The position numbers and the translations under genes were made by a program. The notes beneath the pieces were generated by a model that worked only from the letters and a program-made list of their open reading frames with translations, was not told the DNA's origin and did not search any database. DNA of 22,977 bases from DATGEP01 sp035310125 (GTDB lineage Bacteria; Chloroflexota; Ktedonobacteria; Ktedonobacterales; JADMIN01): NCBI GenBank assembly GCA_035310125.1, contig DATGEP010000080.1, forward strand, positions 1-22,977. Reading direction: 5' to 3'. Positions within the stretch are counted from its first letter, which is position 1. The number at the start of each line of letters is the position of its first letter. This document shows, piece after piece, positions 13,513 through 22,067 of this stretch.

Positions 13513-15324
13513 CTACTCGTCCTCCAGACTCAGCATCGCCATGAACGCCTCCTGCGGGATCTCCACGTTGCCCACCCGCTTCATGCGCCGCTTCCCCTCT
13601 TTCTGCTTCTCCAGCAGCTTGCGCTTGCGCGTCACGTCACCGCCGTAGCACTTTGCCAGCACGTTCTTGCGCATCGCCCGCACCGTCTCGCGGGCCACGA
13701 TACGGCTACCGATGGCTGCCTGAATGGGCACCTCGAAGAGCTGCCGGGGGATCAGCTCTTTCAGCCGGTCCGTCAGCATGCGCCCCAGCTGCGGCGCCTT
13801 GTCGCGGTGCGTGATGAGCGAGAGCGCGTCCACCGGCGCGCCATTGACCAGCACGTCCAGCTTGACGAGGTCCGCTGTCTCGTACGCCGCGAACGAATAG
13901 TCCAGCGAGGCGTAGCCCTGCGTCCGCGACTTGAGCTGGTCATAGAAGTCCACGATCAGCTCGCCCAGCGGCATACGGTATGTCAAGTGGACGCGATCTT
14001 CCTCGATGTATTGCAGATTCTTAAAGACACCGCGCCGCGTCGTCACCAGATCCATGATCGTGCCAATATAGCGCGCGGGCGTGAAGATCGAGATGTCCAT
14101 CACTGGCTCTTCGATCCGCTCGTACTCGTTTGGCGGCGGCAGCTCGGCGGGATTGTGGACGAAGAGCTCCTCGCCGTCGGTCTTGATGACGCGATACTCC
14201 ACGCTCGGCGCCGTCATCAGGATGTCCAGATTGTACTCGCGCTCCAGCCGCTCCTGGATGATCTCCATGTGCAACAGACCCAGGAAGCCGCAGCGGAACC
14301 CAAACCCCAGCGCCACGGAATTCTCCGGCTCGTAAACCAGCGAAGCGTCGTTCAGCTTCAGGCGGTCCAGGGCGTCGCGCAGCAGCGGGTAGTCGTCGCC
14401 GTCCACCGGAAACACGCCAGCGAAGACCATCGGCTTGGCGGGGCGATATCCCGCCAGCGGCTCCGTCGCGGGCGCGCCCGCCAGCGTGATCGTATCGCCC
14501 ACCTGGCAGTCTTTGACGTTCTTGAAGCCAGTGGCCACGTAGCCGACCTCGCCGGCCGCCAGCGAGTCGGTGGCGACGAGAGTAGGGCTGAAATAGCCGA
14601 CTTCCAGCACCTCTGTCCGGCTGTCGGTCTGCATCATCACCATGCGCTCGTTGCGGCTGAGCGCGCCATCCATGACACGCACATAGGCAATCACGCCCTT
14701 GTAGGCATCGTATTTGGAGTCAAAGACCAGCGCGCGCAATGGCTGGTGCAGCGCACCATGAGGGGGCGGCACGCGCTTTACGACGGCTTCCAATACGTCT
14801 CGCGTACCGATGCCCTCTTTCGCCGACGCCAGCACCACGTCATCGGCCTCAATCCCGATGACCTCCTCGATCTCGCGGGAGACCTTCTCCGGGTCGGCGC
14901 TGGCGAGATCAATCTTGTTGACGACGGGGATAAGGCTCAGATCCGCTTCGAGCGCCAGGTACAGGTTGGCGAGCGTCTGCGCCTCGATGCCCTGCGTCGC
15001 GTCCACGACGAGGAGCGCGCCTTCACACGCCGCCAGACTGCGCGAAACCTCGTAGCTGAAGTCTACGTGTCCGGGGGTATCAATCAGGTTCAGCTCATAT
15101 TCCTCGCCGTCCTGCGCGGTGTAGCGCATGCGCACGGCCTGGGCTTTGATGGTGATCCCTTTCTCGCGCTCCAGATCCATCTGGTCGAGTACCTGCTCGG
15201 ACATCTCGCGCTTGGAGATGGTGCCGGTGTACTCCAGCAGGCGGTCAGCGAGGGTGGATTTGCCGTGATCTATATGCGCGATGATACAGAAGTTGCGAAT
15301 GTGTTGCTGATCCATTCCCCTCAT
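13513..15324 (-). CDS. lepA: Elongation factor 4 (LepA), ribosomal back-translocase GTPase
   Basis: At 603 residues this is the usual LepA length (about 600). GTPase motifs: AHIDHGKST (16-24), DTPGH (82-86) and NKID (136-139), with EREKGITIK in switch I (52-60). The LepA-specific C-terminal part is complete, ending in KCYGGDVTRKRKLLEKQKEGKRRMK, the tRNA-contacting tail. It binds ribosomes and affects translocation and initiation under stress. The ATG at 15324 overlaps the mnmA stop (ATGA), so translation is coupled to mnmA. A second ATG three codons in (15315) would give the more usual MDQQHIRN start and cannot be excluded. The gene ends 27 bp from the terminator of the unassigned RNA. In many genomes lepA is not next to mnmA; here both concern translation. 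Confidence 0.97.
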   Translation of the reverse strand: MRGMDQQHIRNFCIIAHIDHGKSTLADRLLEYTGTISKREMSEQVLDQMDLEREKGITIKAQAVRMRYTAQDGEEYELNLIDTPGHVDFSYEVSRSLAACEGALLVVDATQGIEAQTLANLYLALEADLSLIPVVNKIDLASADPEKVSREIEEVIGIEADDVVLASAKEGIGTRDVLEAVVKRVPPPHGALHQPLRALVFDSKYDAYKGVIAYVRVMDGALSRNERMVMMQTDSRTEVLEVGYFSPTLVATDSLAAGEVGYVATGFKNVKDCQVGDTITLAGAPATEPLAGYRPAKPMVFAGVFPVDGDDYPLLRDALDRLKLNDASLVYEPENSVALGFGFRCGFLGLLHMEIIQERLEREYNLDILMTAPSVEYRVIKTDGEELFVHNPAELPPPNEYERIEEPVMDISIFTPARYIGTIMDLVTTRRGVFKNLQYIEEDRVHLTYRMPLGELIVDFYDQLKSRTQGYASLDYSFAAYETADLVKLDVLVNGAPVDALSLITHRDKAPQLGRMLTDRLKELIPRQLFEVPIQAAIGSRIVARETVRAMRKNVLAKCYGGDVTRKRKLLEKQKEGKRRMKRVGNVEIPQEAFMAMLSLEDE

Positions 15325-16433
15325 CCCTCAATTAATCCGCCGCCCAAGACCTCATCACCGGTCGAGCCGCCATAAAAGACCGCCGCCTGCCCCGGCGTGA
15401 TCGCCCGCTGCGGGCGCTCCAGCCGCACCTCCGCGCGTCCCTCTGGCAGCGGCGTCACCACGCCCGCAACGGGCGTTGCCTTGTAGCGCACCTTGACCTG
15501 CGCCGCGAACGGCTCCGCGCGCGGGTGGCCTGAGGGATAGGTCGTCTGCCAGACCGTAAACGTGTCGCGCTCCAGCGCCGCCGCCGACCCAACCACTAGC
15601 GCGTTGCGTGTGGCGTCGAGCTTGAGCACATGCAGAGGCGTCTGGCTTGCTACACCCAGCCCTTTGCGCTGCCCCACCGTGTAGTACGCCAGCCCCTGAT
15701 GCTCGCCTACCTGTGCGCCGCTCGTATCTAGAATTGGACCCGGCTGAGGCGCGGCGCGACCCGTCTTCTCGGCATAGCGGCGCACGAAGCCGCGATAGTC
15801 GTTGGCCGCGACGAAACAAATCTCCTGACTCTCCGCCTTGCTCGCGACCGGCAATCCGCGCGCGGCGGCCATCGCCCGCACTTCTGGCTTGGTGAATGCA
15901 CCCAGCGGGAAGAGCGCGTGCCGAAGCTGCTGTTGCGTGAGAACGTGCAGCACGTAAGATTGGTCCTTCTCGTCGCTCGCGCCCATACGCAGCCGGCGTA
16001 GACCCGTCGCGGGATCATCATCCACACGCACGTAGTGGCCTGTCGCGAGGTAGTCCGCGCCCAGGGCCAGGGCGCGCTCCAACAGCAGGGTGAAGCGAAT
16101 GTAGCGGTTGCACCGCAGGCAGGGATTGGGGGTACGCCCGGCGACGTACTCATCATAGAAGTAGTCTACGATGGTCTCCTGGAATGGCTGCTCGACGTTG
16201 ACGACGTAGAATGGGATGTCGAGCTGCGCCGCCACACGGCGCGCATCGGCCATAGACTCCAGCGAGCAGCACTTGTTCTCCACCGTCGGAGCGCCGTCTT
16301 CGTTCTCGTCGCTGGCCGGCTCGGACCAGAGCCGCAGCATGATGCCCACGACATCGTAGCCCTGTTCTTTGAGGAGCGCCGCCGCCACGGAGCTATCCAC
16401 GCCGCCACTCATGCCGACTACCACGCGCGTCAT
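15321..16433 (-). CDS. mnmA: tRNA-specific 2-thiouridylase MnmA
   Basis: This 370-residue enzyme makes 2-thiouridine at the wobble position (U34) of Lys, Glu and Gln tRNAs. The PP-loop ATP site is SGGVDSS (9-15), the catalytic cysteine is C105 in NPCLRCN, and the second redox cysteine is C206 in SQEICFV. EKDQSYVL (155-162) is the tRNA/substrate motif, and the C-terminal beta-barrel ends around PGQAAVFY. The frame is open to 16496, but the family start MTRVVVGMSGG corresponds to the ATG at 16433, downstream of a sigma70-type promoter at 16480-16509. The ribosome site is weak (GGACAGGC). It is the first gene of an operon with lepA. The stretch between residues 38 and 52 (SEPASDENEDGAPTVE) is a lineage-specific acidic insertion before KCCSLES, which is also common in relatives. 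Confidence 0.96.
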   Translation of the reverse strand: MTRVVVGMSGGVDSSVAAALLKEQGYDVVGIMLRLWSEPASDENEDGAPTVENKCCSLESMADARRVAAQLDIPFYVVNVEQPFQETIVDYFYDEYVAGRTPNPCLRCNRYIRFTLLLERALALGADYLATGHYVRVDDDPATGLRRLRMGASDEKDQSYVLHVLTQQQLRHALFPLGAFTKPEVRAMAAARGLPVASKAESQEICFVAANDYRGFVRRYAEKTGRAAPQPGPILDTSGAQVGEHQGLAYYTVGQRKGLGVASQTPLHVLKLDATRNALVVGSAAALERDTFTVWQTTYPSGHPRAEPFAAQVKVRYKATPVAGVVTPLPEGRAEVRLERPQRAITPGQAAVFYGGSTGDEVLGGGLIEG

Positions 16434-16479
16434 CGTTGTTGCCTGTCCAATCCGTATTCGTAAAGGATGCCATCGCGGT

Positions 16480-16509
16480 ATTATACGCCGACGCACGAGT
16501 GTATCTCAA
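16480..16509 (-). promoter_or_regulatory. Sigma70-type promoter for mnmA-lepA
   Basis: On the minus strand, TTGAGA (16509-16504), an 18-bp spacer and a perfect TATAAT (16485-16480). The start would be near 16473, about 40 nt before the mnmA ATG. Confidence 0.7.
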
Positions 16510-16910
16510 ACATGCGACGATCGGCGCTGCGCACGTCCTGGCCCGCCAGGAATATGTCGTGTCCGCCACGAGCTGCATAGGAGCATTCGCTCTACGAGCA
16601 CACCAGCGGTGATGATGTGGCTGCTCACCGGTGGCCAGGAGTGGGCTTCGAGTGACGTCCTCCGAGTGATACCAATGATGCCCGGAAATCTGCCTGGACG
16701 GCACGCCAGTCCATGTGACATGTTATTGCAGGTGGCCTCCTACGAGCACGACGACACGTGCCAACCCGGCGTCAGCGCTCCGCGTACATCGCACCCTGCA
16801 CCGTGGCGTCCGCTTTTTCGCCTCACGCGCTTCGGGGCGCGCACGGAGGCGCATCCGCTGTTGCACGCTGCATTCCACGAGCCAACCACACCAAATCAGG
16901 AGATGGACAC
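16510..16910. other. Intergenic region of about 400 bp without a recognisable gene
   Basis: The region lies between the divergent mnmA and DinB genes. Frames are open by chance on both strands, but their translations look like low-complexity noise and none has a convincing ribosome site. The only structure I see is the inverted repeat CATGT-G-ACATG (16712-16722), followed by TGTTATTG. It could be an operator for the DinB gene but is about 190 bp from its ATG. No tRNA and no clear promoter were found. Confidence 0.5.
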
Positions 16911-17393
16911 ATGGCTGAAGACAACTTTATGCTCACCACGTTCTACACGCAGTGGAAAGAGTACCAGGAGCACATCAAAGAGGCGGTCGCGCCGCTCACC
17001 GCCGACCAGCTCGCGCTACGCGCCGCGCCGGACCTGCGCTCCATCGGCGAAAATGCCGAGCACATCATCGGCTGCCGTGTCGGCTGGTTCACGTACACCC
17101 TGGGCGAGGACGGCGGCGAGTTCGTGAAGGCGTGGGAGAAGGAGGAGCCCGCCCGATCGGCCGCCGAGCTGGCGCAGGGCCTCGACGCCACCTGGCAATT
17201 GATGGCCGGTTGTCTGACCCGCTGGAGTCCCGCCGACATGCACCAGACCTTCCCCGACGACTGGGACGGCAAGATCGTCCACGTGTCGCGTGCCTGGGTG
17301 GTCTGGCACGTGCTCGAACACGACCTGCATCACGGCGGCGAGATCTCGCTCACCCTCGGCATGCACGGGCTGAAATCGGGATTCACGAGCTGA
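16911..17393 (+). CDS. DinB-like (DinB_2) four-helix-bundle protein
   Basis: This 160-residue protein has the DinB/YfiT-type layout. An N-terminal helix carries the hydrophobic repeat of the bundle, H51 sits in ENAEHIIGC, and the late motif HVLEHDLHHGGEIS (133-146) has H137 and H141. H51, H137 and H141 are the expected metal-binding triad. The family is widespread and includes thiol transferases of the bacillithiol/mycothiol type, but most members have no assigned reaction. ATG 16911 has AGGAGA about 7 nt upstream, and the longer frame back to 16758 is not supported. It is convergent with the lipoprotein gene, with only 54 bp between the stops. An imperfect terminator there could be GCAGGCG/CGCCTGC (17410-17416/17440-17446). 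Confidence 0.82.
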   Translation: MAEDNFMLTTFYTQWKEYQEHIKEAVAPLTADQLALRAAPDLRSIGENAEHIIGCRVGWFTYTLGEDGGEFVKAWEKEEPARSAAELAQGLDATWQLMAGCLTRWSPADMHQTFPDDWDGKIVHVSRAWVVWHVLEHDLHHGGEISLTLGMHGLKSGFTS

Positions 17394-17447
17394 GAGTGTA
17401 CCGGGGCGTGCAGGCGCGTCGGGCGACGTCAATGCCGTACGCCTGCG

Positions 17448-18584
17448 CTACGGCACGCTGGCGCCCTGGTTGCTGGATGGGATGCTGGCGTAGCCCGTCA
17501 GCTCGACGTAACCCTCGCCAGCAACCGGCGCCCCCGATGCGTCGCCCGTGATAGAGACAGCGCCCTCCCAATACGCGACGCCAGTGGAGGCAGCCGTCAC
17601 CAGCTCCTGATCGCGCAAGAGCGGCATAATCTGGAGCATCACCTGCTCCGAGGCAAGCGTCACCTGCCAGCCAGAGGGATAGATACCGCCGGTGTGGGGA
17701 CTGGTCCACGAGCCGAGCGCGCGAATCGAGATGTCGGCGGCGTGAATCGCGCGAGCGGTGCCGTCCGGCGCGACGGCGGTGCCGAAGACGGCGATGGGGC
17801 GGCGCTGTGTGTCGCGAATGATGTAGAGCATGTATTCCGTATTGTTGGCGAGCTGGAGACTATACCAGTCCCAGCCGGAGCCTGCCAGCGAGACAAAGTT
17901 GCCCCATTGGTGATCCATCCATGCCTGGCCAGTCACGGAGATGGGCAGCCCGCCGTCGGTTATCGTGCCAGAGACGCGCATCAGCGGGCGCGAATAGTAG
18001 TACGAGAAGCCAGCAGGCCCGTAGGAGATCAGGCCGTCGCCGTTGTGCAGCGCGGCGGGCTTGGCGCCAGTGAGGCGCAGATCAATCGCGTATCCCGGCA
18101 TCGTCGCGGCCAGCGTGTCGTGGCCGCCGAGTCCCCGCGCAGACCACCCTCCCAGGGAGACGTTGAAGCCCTGCGTGCTGCCGGCTGGCGGGATCACGCT
18201 TGCCGGCTCAAGTCCGGCCCGCTGGTCATAGTGAAACTGGCCGTGTGTGATGTCGCTGACGGCGAAGTGCGCGGCGTAAAACGGCGAGAACTGCCCGCGC
18301 AGCGTCTGGAAGAAGACTAGCTCGAAGCCGTAGGTACGGGCATGGCCCTGCGCGTCCGTACCGTGCAGGTGCCCGGTGTAGTACCACCACTCCATAAGAT
18401 CATGGTGCGGCGCCTCGTCCTGGGGGAACCGCACCGGCGGCAGCGGCGCCACAGTAGGTGACGCGCTCACGGCGGGCAGATGTCCCGTGGTGGCGATCGT
18501 GCCGGGGAGGCCGCAGCCAGCGAACAGCAGCGCCAGGGCGCCGACAACCCCCAGAGCGAGCGAGAGACGGCGGGTGCGGTTCAT
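17448..18584 (-). CDS. Lipoprotein with CrtC/AttH-type lipocalin-like domain
   Basis: This 378-residue secreted lipoprotein has a charged N-terminus (MNRTRR), a hydrophobic core at 8-22 and a lipobox FAGC with C24 as lipid anchor. A proline-rich linker (43-55) leads to the family motif DEAPHHDLMEWWYYTGHL (56-73) and then YGFELVFFQTLRG, as in hydroxyneurosporene synthase (CrtC)/AttH proteins, sometimes labelled predicted secreted hydrolases. The conserved MDHQWGNF segment in the second half fits the same family. True CrtC adds water to carotenoids; no carotenoid gene is near, so another lipid-like substrate is possible. The ATG overlaps the MMPL stop (ATGA), so it is coupled to that transporter. 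The C-terminal WEGAVSITG / GYVELTGYA segment is also family-typical. Confidence 0.8.
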   Translation of the reverse strand: MNRTRRLSLALGVVGALALLFAGCGLPGTIATTGHLPAVSASPTVAPLPPVRFPQDEAPHHDLMEWWYYTGHLHGTDAQGHARTYGFELVFFQTLRGQFSPFYAAHFAVSDITHGQFHYDQRAGLEPASVIPPAGSTQGFNVSLGGWSARGLGGHDTLAATMPGYAIDLRLTGAKPAALHNGDGLISYGPAGFSYYYSRPLMRVSGTITDGGLPISVTGQAWMDHQWGNFVSLAGSGWDWYSLQLANNTEYMLYIIRDTQRRPIAVFGTAVAPDGTARAIHAADISIRALGSWTSPHTGGIYPSGWQVTLASEQVMLQIMPLLRDQELVTAASTGVAYWEGAVSITGDASGAPVAGEGYVELTGYASIPSSNQGASVP

Positions 18585-20956
18585 GAGGCGCCTCCTCCTA
18601 CCGGTAGGATGGTGTCAGGCTCGCCAGTGCCGTCCGCAGCGGGAGCGACTGGCGTCTCGGCATGCTGATAGACGACGCCCGGCAGCAGGCGCTTGAACGG
18701 CCACGGCCACCACCAGTTGATGGTGCCCAGCAGCCGCATTGTCGCCGGGACGAGCAGGCCGCGTACCAATGTGGCGTCCAGCAGCACCGCCAGCGCCATG
18801 CCAACGCCGAGCGCTTTCACGATCACCATGTCAGCGGAGGCGAAAGAGAGGCTGACGAGAATGACGATAGCGGCTGCGCTGGTGATGATGCCCCCGCTGC
18901 GCTCCAGCCCGACCGCGACACTATACGTGTTGTCGGCGGTGCGCTCGTAGGCTTCGCGGATACGCGAGAGCAGGAACACCTCGTAATCCATTGAAAGGCC
19001 GAAGAGCGCGCAGAACATGAGAATGGGCGTGGACGCCTCCACGAAGCCGAGCGGGGTGAAGTGCAGCACGCCGCTGAGATGCCCCTCCTGGAAGATGAAC
19101 GCCAGGGCGCCGTAGCTCGCCAGGATAGAGAGTAGGTTCATCAAAATCGCCTTGAGCGGCAGCACCAGCGAGCGGAACAGCAGCATCAAAACGATATAGG
19201 TGATGATCGCGACCACGAGCAGAGCCAGCGGAAAGGCGTTGTACAGCGTGTTGACGTAGTCAATAATGCCTGCCGTGCCCCCATCCACAAGGACATGGAA
19301 ACCGCCCGGCGGAGGCGTGTTGCGGATCGCCTGCACCAGTGCCTCCGAGCGGGGGTCCAGCATGCCGTATTTACTCGTCACCTGCACCATTGTGATGCGC
19401 GTGCCGCAGGCGGCGGCGTCTGCCGTGGGGGTAGCGGCGAGCCGGGCGATATCAGGGCAGGCGAGCGCTTGCAGCGACGCCGTAATGTAGGGGTCGGTGA
19501 TGGCGCCGGGATGACTATACATCAGCTCATACTGCGCCAGCGCGAGCCGCCGGTCCAGCGAGACGATGCTCGTGACACCGCCGACGCGCGGATCGGCGGA
19601 GAGTGAGCGCACGTAGGTATTCAGCGCGGCAAGATTGGCCGGCGCGAGCGGGCTGCCTGGCGTCTGGACGGCGAGCAGAATAGGCGAGGTGGCGCTGGCG
19701 TCGAACCGCGTTTGCAGCAGATCATAGGCGGCGCGCGACTTGACGCTGGCCGGAAGAATCGAGGCATCTGGCGCGGCCAGCCGCACACCGAGATACGGCA
19801 CACCGAGGAGCAGCAGGAACGCCAGCACCGGCACGAGGGTCAGGATAGGGTGGCGCATCACACGAACGGCCAGCCCGTGCCAGAACCCAATGGTCTCGCC
19901 CGCTGGCACATCCCGACTCTGCCGCCTGCCGAACCGGGGCAGCCGCACCGGCAGCGCGTTGACGCGCGTGCCCAGCATGCCGAGCAGTGCGGGCAGGAGT
20001 GTGACGGCGGCCAGAATCGAGAGCAAGACGGTGAACATCCCGCCGATGCCGACTGAGCGCAGCATATTGAGTGGGAAGATCACCAGCCCCAACAGCCCGA
20101 TGGAAACGGCCAGTCCAGAGAAGAAGACCGCGCGCCCGGCCGTGTTCATTGTCCGCGCAACGGCATCTTCAACGCCATGCCCGGCCGTCAGCTCCTCGCG
20201 GAAGCGACTGACCATGAACAGCGAATAGTCCACGCCGAGACCGAGGCCAAAGAGGGTGGTGATGTTAAGGGCGAAGATTGAGACGGTGGTGATATGCGCG
20301 AGCAAGAAAAGCAGCGCCAGTGAGACGACGACACTGCATCCACCGACGGCGGCGGGGAGCCCGGCGGCGATCACCGAGCGAAAGACCAGCAGCAGCGCGA
20401 GCGCCGCGAAAGGAAACGCAATCTCTTCGGCGCGGCGCAGGTCGGCCTCGCTGACGGCCTGGATATCGGCGTAGAAGACAGGGCCGCCGCCAACGGTCAT
20501 TTGGAGATCGGGCGGTGGCGCAAGGCGGGCGCGCAGGGCCGGCAACACCTTCGGCGCGGCGTCGGCGCTGTCCTTGAGGAAGACGACGGTGTAGGCGGCG
20601 TGCTGATCGCGGGCGATCTGCGCGGGATTTGCCGAGAATGGCACGATCCGGCTGACCCGATCCCAGCCTTGCAGCCGCGCGACGGCCTGGGTAGACTCGC
20701 CAATGAAGCGCGGATCATCCGCCGTGAGGGTGTTGCTGGAGAAGATGACGAGGACGCTGGTGAAGTTGGTGTGCAACCCCTGTTGCAGCGCGTCCACGGC
20801 CTGCTGCGATTGCATGTCGGCGCTGGAGAATCCGCCGGGGCTGAGCGCTTCGGCGGCGCGCGGTGCGAATGGCAGCGCGGCGAGCACAACGACAGCCCAG
20901 CAGGCCAGGATGAGATAGCGGTTGCGGACCATCACGCGGCCCAGACGCTGGAACAT
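18581..20956 (-). CDS. MMPL-family RND-type transporter
   Basis: This 791-residue inner-membrane exporter of the MMPL/RND superfamily uses the proton gradient. It is an internal duplication of about twelve TM helices. TM1 is at about 13-31, with a large extracytoplasmic loop (about 40-175). Five TM helices follow around 178-345, with the motif GLGVDYSLFMVSRFREE (D243, Y244) in the first half. A second TM1-equivalent and loop span about 370-560, and a second helix bundle carries GLSMDYEVFLLSRIREA (D657, Y658). These Asp-Tyr pairs are the proton-relay residues known from MmpL proteins. The start ATG at 20956 has GGAG 6 nt upstream. It is coupled through ATGA to the lipoprotein gene and divergent from smpB. 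Family members move lipids and hydrophobic metabolites. Confidence 0.93.
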   Translation of the reverse strand: MFQRLGRVMVRNRYLILACWAVVVLAALPFAPRAAEALSPGGFSSADMQSQQAVDALQQGLHTNFTSVLVIFSSNTLTADDPRFIGESTQAVARLQGWDRVSRIVPFSANPAQIARDQHAAYTVVFLKDSADAAPKVLPALRARLAPPPDLQMTVGGGPVFYADIQAVSEADLRRAEEIAFPFAALALLLVFRSVIAAGLPAAVGGCSVVVSLALLFLLAHITTVSIFALNITTLFGLGLGVDYSLFMVSRFREELTAGHGVEDAVARTMNTAGRAVFFSGLAVSIGLLGLVIFPLNMLRSVGIGGMFTVLLSILAAVTLLPALLGMLGTRVNALPVRLPRFGRRQSRDVPAGETIGFWHGLAVRVMRHPILTLVPVLAFLLLLGVPYLGVRLAAPDASILPASVKSRAAYDLLQTRFDASATSPILLAVQTPGSPLAPANLAALNTYVRSLSADPRVGGVTSIVSLDRRLALAQYELMYSHPGAITDPYITASLQALACPDIARLAATPTADAAACGTRITMVQVTSKYGMLDPRSEALVQAIRNTPPPGGFHVLVDGGTAGIIDYVNTLYNAFPLALLVVAIITYIVLMLLFRSLVLPLKAILMNLLSILASYGALAFIFQEGHLSGVLHFTPLGFVEASTPILMFCALFGLSMDYEVFLLSRIREAYERTADNTYSVAVGLERSGGIITSAAAIVILVSLSFASADMVIVKALGVGMALAVLLDATLVRGLLVPATMRLLGTINWWWPWPFKRLLPGVVYQHAETPVAPAADGTGEPDTILPVGGGAS

Positions 20957-21094
20957 GGGATGCTCCGTAACTCTAAAATATCGGTGGTGGCATCGCGTCT
21001 CCGCGCTCCCTGTGGTATTCTACAGCGCACTATATATTTCGCGGCCAGTTGTGGGCGGGCCCGCCTGCGCGGTCGCGGTGAGGAGAGCGCAAGC

Positions 21095-21556
21095 GTGTCT
21101 GAGCGGTCGTATGTGGTCACGGTGAACCGTCAGGCGTACCACGAGTATTTCGTGGACGAGACCTTCGAGGCGGGCATTGCGCTGACCGGGACGGAGGTAA
21201 AGTCTATCCGCGAGGGGAAGGTGAACCTGCGTGGGGCCTATGCGCGGATCAGGGACGGCGAAATCTGGTTGGAGGGCGTGCATATCGCCATCTATGAGCA
21301 GGGCACCTACATGAACCACGACCCCCTCCGCCCGCGTAAGCTGCTGATGCACCGGCGCGAGATCAACCGGCTCGTGGGGAAGATCCAAACGAAGGGACTG
21401 ACATTGGTGCCGCTCAAGCTCTATTTCAAAGAAAACCGGGCAAAGGTGGAGCTGGGGCTGTGTCGCGGCAAGAAGCTCTACGACAAGCGCGAGGCCATCA
21501 AGGAGCGCGAGTCGCAGCGTGAGCTGGCACGCGTGAACAAGATGCGCTCGCGGTAA
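21095..21556 (+). CDS. smpB: SmpB, tmRNA-binding protein of trans-translation
   Basis: This 153-residue protein matches the normal SmpB length. Family motifs include NRQAYHEYFVDETFEAGIALTGTEVKSIR (the oligonucleotide-binding barrel), GKVNLRGAYARI, RPRKLLMHRREI and the C-terminal basic tail GKKLYDKREAIKERE, which enters the ribosome's mRNA channel. The start is a GTG at 21095, preceded by AGGAGAG (21081-21087) at a spacing of 7 nt; the frame is open far upstream, but that part overlaps the divergent transporter gene and is noise. It delivers tmRNA to stalled ribosomes. The RNA itself is encoded 96 bp downstream, on the same strand. No clear promoter was found in the 138-bp divergent region, though it is AT-rich near 21016-21038. 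Confidence 0.96.
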   Translation: MSERSYVVTVNRQAYHEYFVDETFEAGIALTGTEVKSIREGKVNLRGAYARIRDGEIWLEGVHIAIYEQGTYMNHDPLRPRKLLMHRREINRLVGKIQTKGLTLVPLKLYFKENRAKVELGLCRGKKLYDKREAIKERESQRELARVNKMRSR

Positions 21557-21587
21557 CGCGCGATTCCTCCGGCCAGCGCCACGATAT

Positions 21588-21595
21588 GGTACAAT
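21588..21595 (+). promoter_or_regulatory. Possible extended -10 promoter for ssrA
   Basis: GGTACAAT, preceded by T (TGG-TACAAT), fits an extended -10 with -10 box 21590-21595. The -35 region is poor. It predicts a 50-nt leader containing the hairpin CCACC-CCGC-GGTGG (21617-21630), to be removed by RNase P. Confidence 0.45.
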
Positions 21596-21652
21596 AATGA
21601 GTGTCTCAAGCGCGTTCCACCCCGCGGTGGTCCACCATTGAGGCAAATAAAC

Positions 21653-22021
21653 GGGGATGTCGGGTTTCGACAGGCAAGAGAAGGGGACGTTTGCAGGCCG
21701 AGGTGCCGGTCAGCACATCTCGTTAAACAACCGGCAAAACTATAGCTGCCAACAATCGGCCAGCTCTCGCTCTCGCTGCTTAAAAACCAGTGAAGCGCGT
21801 CCGTCCGACCTTCGCCTGACGGGTCGGGTACGGGCGTCACACAGTCGGGCTTTGATGCCGGGGACCGCCCGCTAACCGGCATCGAGCGCTAGCGGGCCGG
21901 CTTCCGGGAACCCCGCCGATGGGGGTCTCGGAGGCATCAAGCAAAACGTCGGATACGCCTGTAGCATATCGTCTTCGTCACTTGTTTGGACGGGGAGTTC
22001 GACTCTCCCCCATCTCCACCA
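21653..22021 (+). ncRNA. ssrA: Transfer-messenger RNA (tmRNA)
   Basis: The 5' end GGGGATG (21653-21659) pairs with CATCTCC (22011-22017), followed by encoded ACCA (22018-22021). Next to the acceptor stem is the tmRNA-typical TTTCGACAGG, and the T-arm GGGGAGTTCGACTCTCCCC is perfect. The tag frame is clear: after ACTATAGCT, comparable with the E. coli element before its resume codon, GCC at 21748 opens ANNRPALALAA and TAA at 21781-21783 ends it. The ALAA end is the usual ClpXP/FtsH-type degradation signal. The length of 369 nt is normal for the one-piece form. The CCA end abuts an integrase remnant, marking the 3' end as an element attachment site; the gene itself looks fully intact. Confidence 0.96.
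21748..21783 (+). other. tmRNA proteolysis-tag reading frame
   Basis: GCC AAC AAT CGG CCA, then GCT CTC GCT CTC GCT GCT TAA, encodes ANNRPALALAA. The resume codon GCC is assigned by analogy with the E. coli context before GCA; a GCT one codon upstream in the same frame would add one alanine. Confidence 0.8.
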
Positions 22022-22023
22022 GC

Positions 22024-22057
22024 AAAGCCCAGAGTTCAAGCGCTCTGGGCTTTTGTT
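22024..22057 (+). terminator. Intrinsic terminator of ssrA
   Basis: AAAGCCCAGAG (22024-22034) pairs with CTCTGGGCTTT (22043-22053) around an 8-nt loop, followed by TGTTTT. It begins 3 nt after the tmRNA CCA end, so it may derive from or be part of the integrated element rather than the original gene. Confidence 0.88.
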
Positions 22058-22067
22058 TTGGCTGGCC

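Noticed and set aside
13807..15375. 522-codon open frame on + opposite lepA
   Set aside because: Antisense shadow of lepA: Arg/His/Val/Gln-rich translation, no ribosome site or family motif, while lepA on the other strand is unmistakable.
16393..16704. 103-codon ORF on - upstream of mnmA
   Set aside because: It overlaps the mnmA promoter and start in another frame, with no motif and no ribosome site.
17410..17446. GCAGGCG/CGCCTGC inverted repeat as a terminator between the DinB and lipoprotein genes
   Set aside because: Only 7-bp arms, a 23-nt loop and no T-run on either strand; too weak to list as a terminator.
20501..21094. Long upstream extension of the smpB frame
   Set aside because: It overlaps the MMPL gene antisense and reads as noise. 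The GTG at 21095 with AGGAGAG matches the known SmpB N-terminus.
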